Below are positions 63,600-64,000 of a stretch of DNA of 64,000 nucleotides, one piece after another. The translations under genes were made by a program, and so were the position numbers. The first letter of the stretch is position 1, and each line of letters starts with the position of its first letter. Origin of the DNA: Sthenelais limicola (taxonomy: Eukaryota > Annelida > Polychaeta > Phyllodocida > Sigalionidae). The stretch lies in NCBI GenBank assembly GCA_942159475.1, contig OW804096.1, positions 142,345,951-142,409,950 on the forward strand, written 5' to 3'. Below the pieces are notes generated by a model that searched no databases, was not told the origin of the DNA, and saw only the letters and a list, made by a program, of their open reading frames with translations.

Positions 63600-64000
63600 G
63601 AGGGAGGGAGAGAGAGAGAGAGACAGACAGAGAGACAGAGATAAAGCAGACAGATAGGGAGACATACAGAGAGAGAGAGATAGCGAGCGAGAGAGGGAGA
63701 GAGGAGAGGGAGAGAGAGAGAAAGAGAGGGAGAGAGAGAGCGAGAGAGAAAAGGGAGAGAGAAGAGGGAGAGAGAGAAGGGAGAGGGAGGGAACGAGGGA
63801 GAGAGAGGGAGAGAGAGAGAAGAGGGAGAGAGAAGGGAGGGAGAGAGGAGAGGGAGAGAGAGAAAGAGAGGGAGAGAGAGGGAGAGAGAAAAGGGAGAGA
63901 AGGGAGAGAGAGAGGAGAGGGAGAGAGAGGGAGAGAGGAGAGGGAGAGAGAGAGAAAGAGAGGCACAGAGAGAGTGAGAGAGAAAAGGGAGAGAGAAGAG
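63600..64000 (+). repeat. GA-rich polypurine tract running off the window
   Basis: GAGAGAGGAGAGGGAGAGAG-type DNA with repeated AAAGGGAGAGAGAAGAGGG blocks. It continues past the right edge. Confidence 0.96.

Overview
This window is intergenic or intronic DNA from a eukaryote, most probably a marine invertebrate animal. It has no operons, no long conserved reading frames and no complete gene I can recognise. It is dominated by miniature inverted-repeat transposons (MITEs), minisatellites and long polypurine/polypyrimidine tracts. Nearly all open frames above 100 codons are low-complexity translations of CT, GA or CTCCTG repeats. I cannot name the species.

The main component is one MITE family, called MITE-A here: about 235 bp, a ~28-bp terminal inverted repeat (TIR) starting GGGTCAGATTTTCAG, and a 4-bp target-site duplication (TSD). 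I count about 53 copies or pieces, close to a fifth of the window, in at least four internal subfamilies (A1-A4). Seventeen copies have identical 4-bp duplications, and paralogous empty sites support two insertions. Other dispersed families are: B (~345 bp, ends AATAGGGG); C (~380 bp, ends TGTGATGTGTTTC, probable TA duplication); D (862 bp, 107-bp TIRs, TTA duplication, filled with a minisatellite); E (~350 bp, poly-G inside); F (218-bp near-palindrome); L (1,974-bp hAT-like element nested in a MITE-A); H, P and Q; and five loci with Helentron (Helitron2)-like hairpin termini.

Layout. 0-4.7 kb: mixed MITEs, including a MITE-A inside an F palindrome. 4.8-7.6 kb: CT-rich tracts. 8-15 kb: B, C and E copies, a candidate signal-peptide exon and a tRNA-like remnant. 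15.6-20.7 kb: F palindrome and many MITE-A. 21.1-24.8 kb: CTCCTG/GGT/CT low complexity and element D. 25.3-26.2 kb: 55-bp minisatellite. 28.5-30.4 kb: two Helentron-like ends and element E. 33.2-34.7 kb: GA tracts around a perfect hairpin. 35.6-36.1 kb: 34-bp minisatellite. 37.5-44.3 kb: CT tracts, element L, the 80-bp and 52-bp arrays. 45.3-45.8 kb: an inverted-repeat element made of 47-bp units. 47-60.4 kb: C and MITE-A copies, Helentron-like elements, a Ty3/gypsy integrase fragment and two promoter-like sites. 60.5-63.5 kb: a ~3-kb array of 61-bp units, then GA-rich DNA to the window edge.

The only host-gene signals are small and uncertain: a signal-peptide-like first exon at 8471-8567 (+); an ETS+NRF1 promoter with a possible minus-strand first exon at 53107-53168; an RFX/NRF1 promoter with a possible plus-strand first exon at 56794-56860; and a few weaker exon candidates. 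The clearest coding remnant is the gypsy integrase piece at 57754-57921. The most unusual themes are the one-sided terminal variant of MITE-A, minisatellites built from or inside inverted-repeat transposons, and Helentron-like elements carrying promoter-type motifs.
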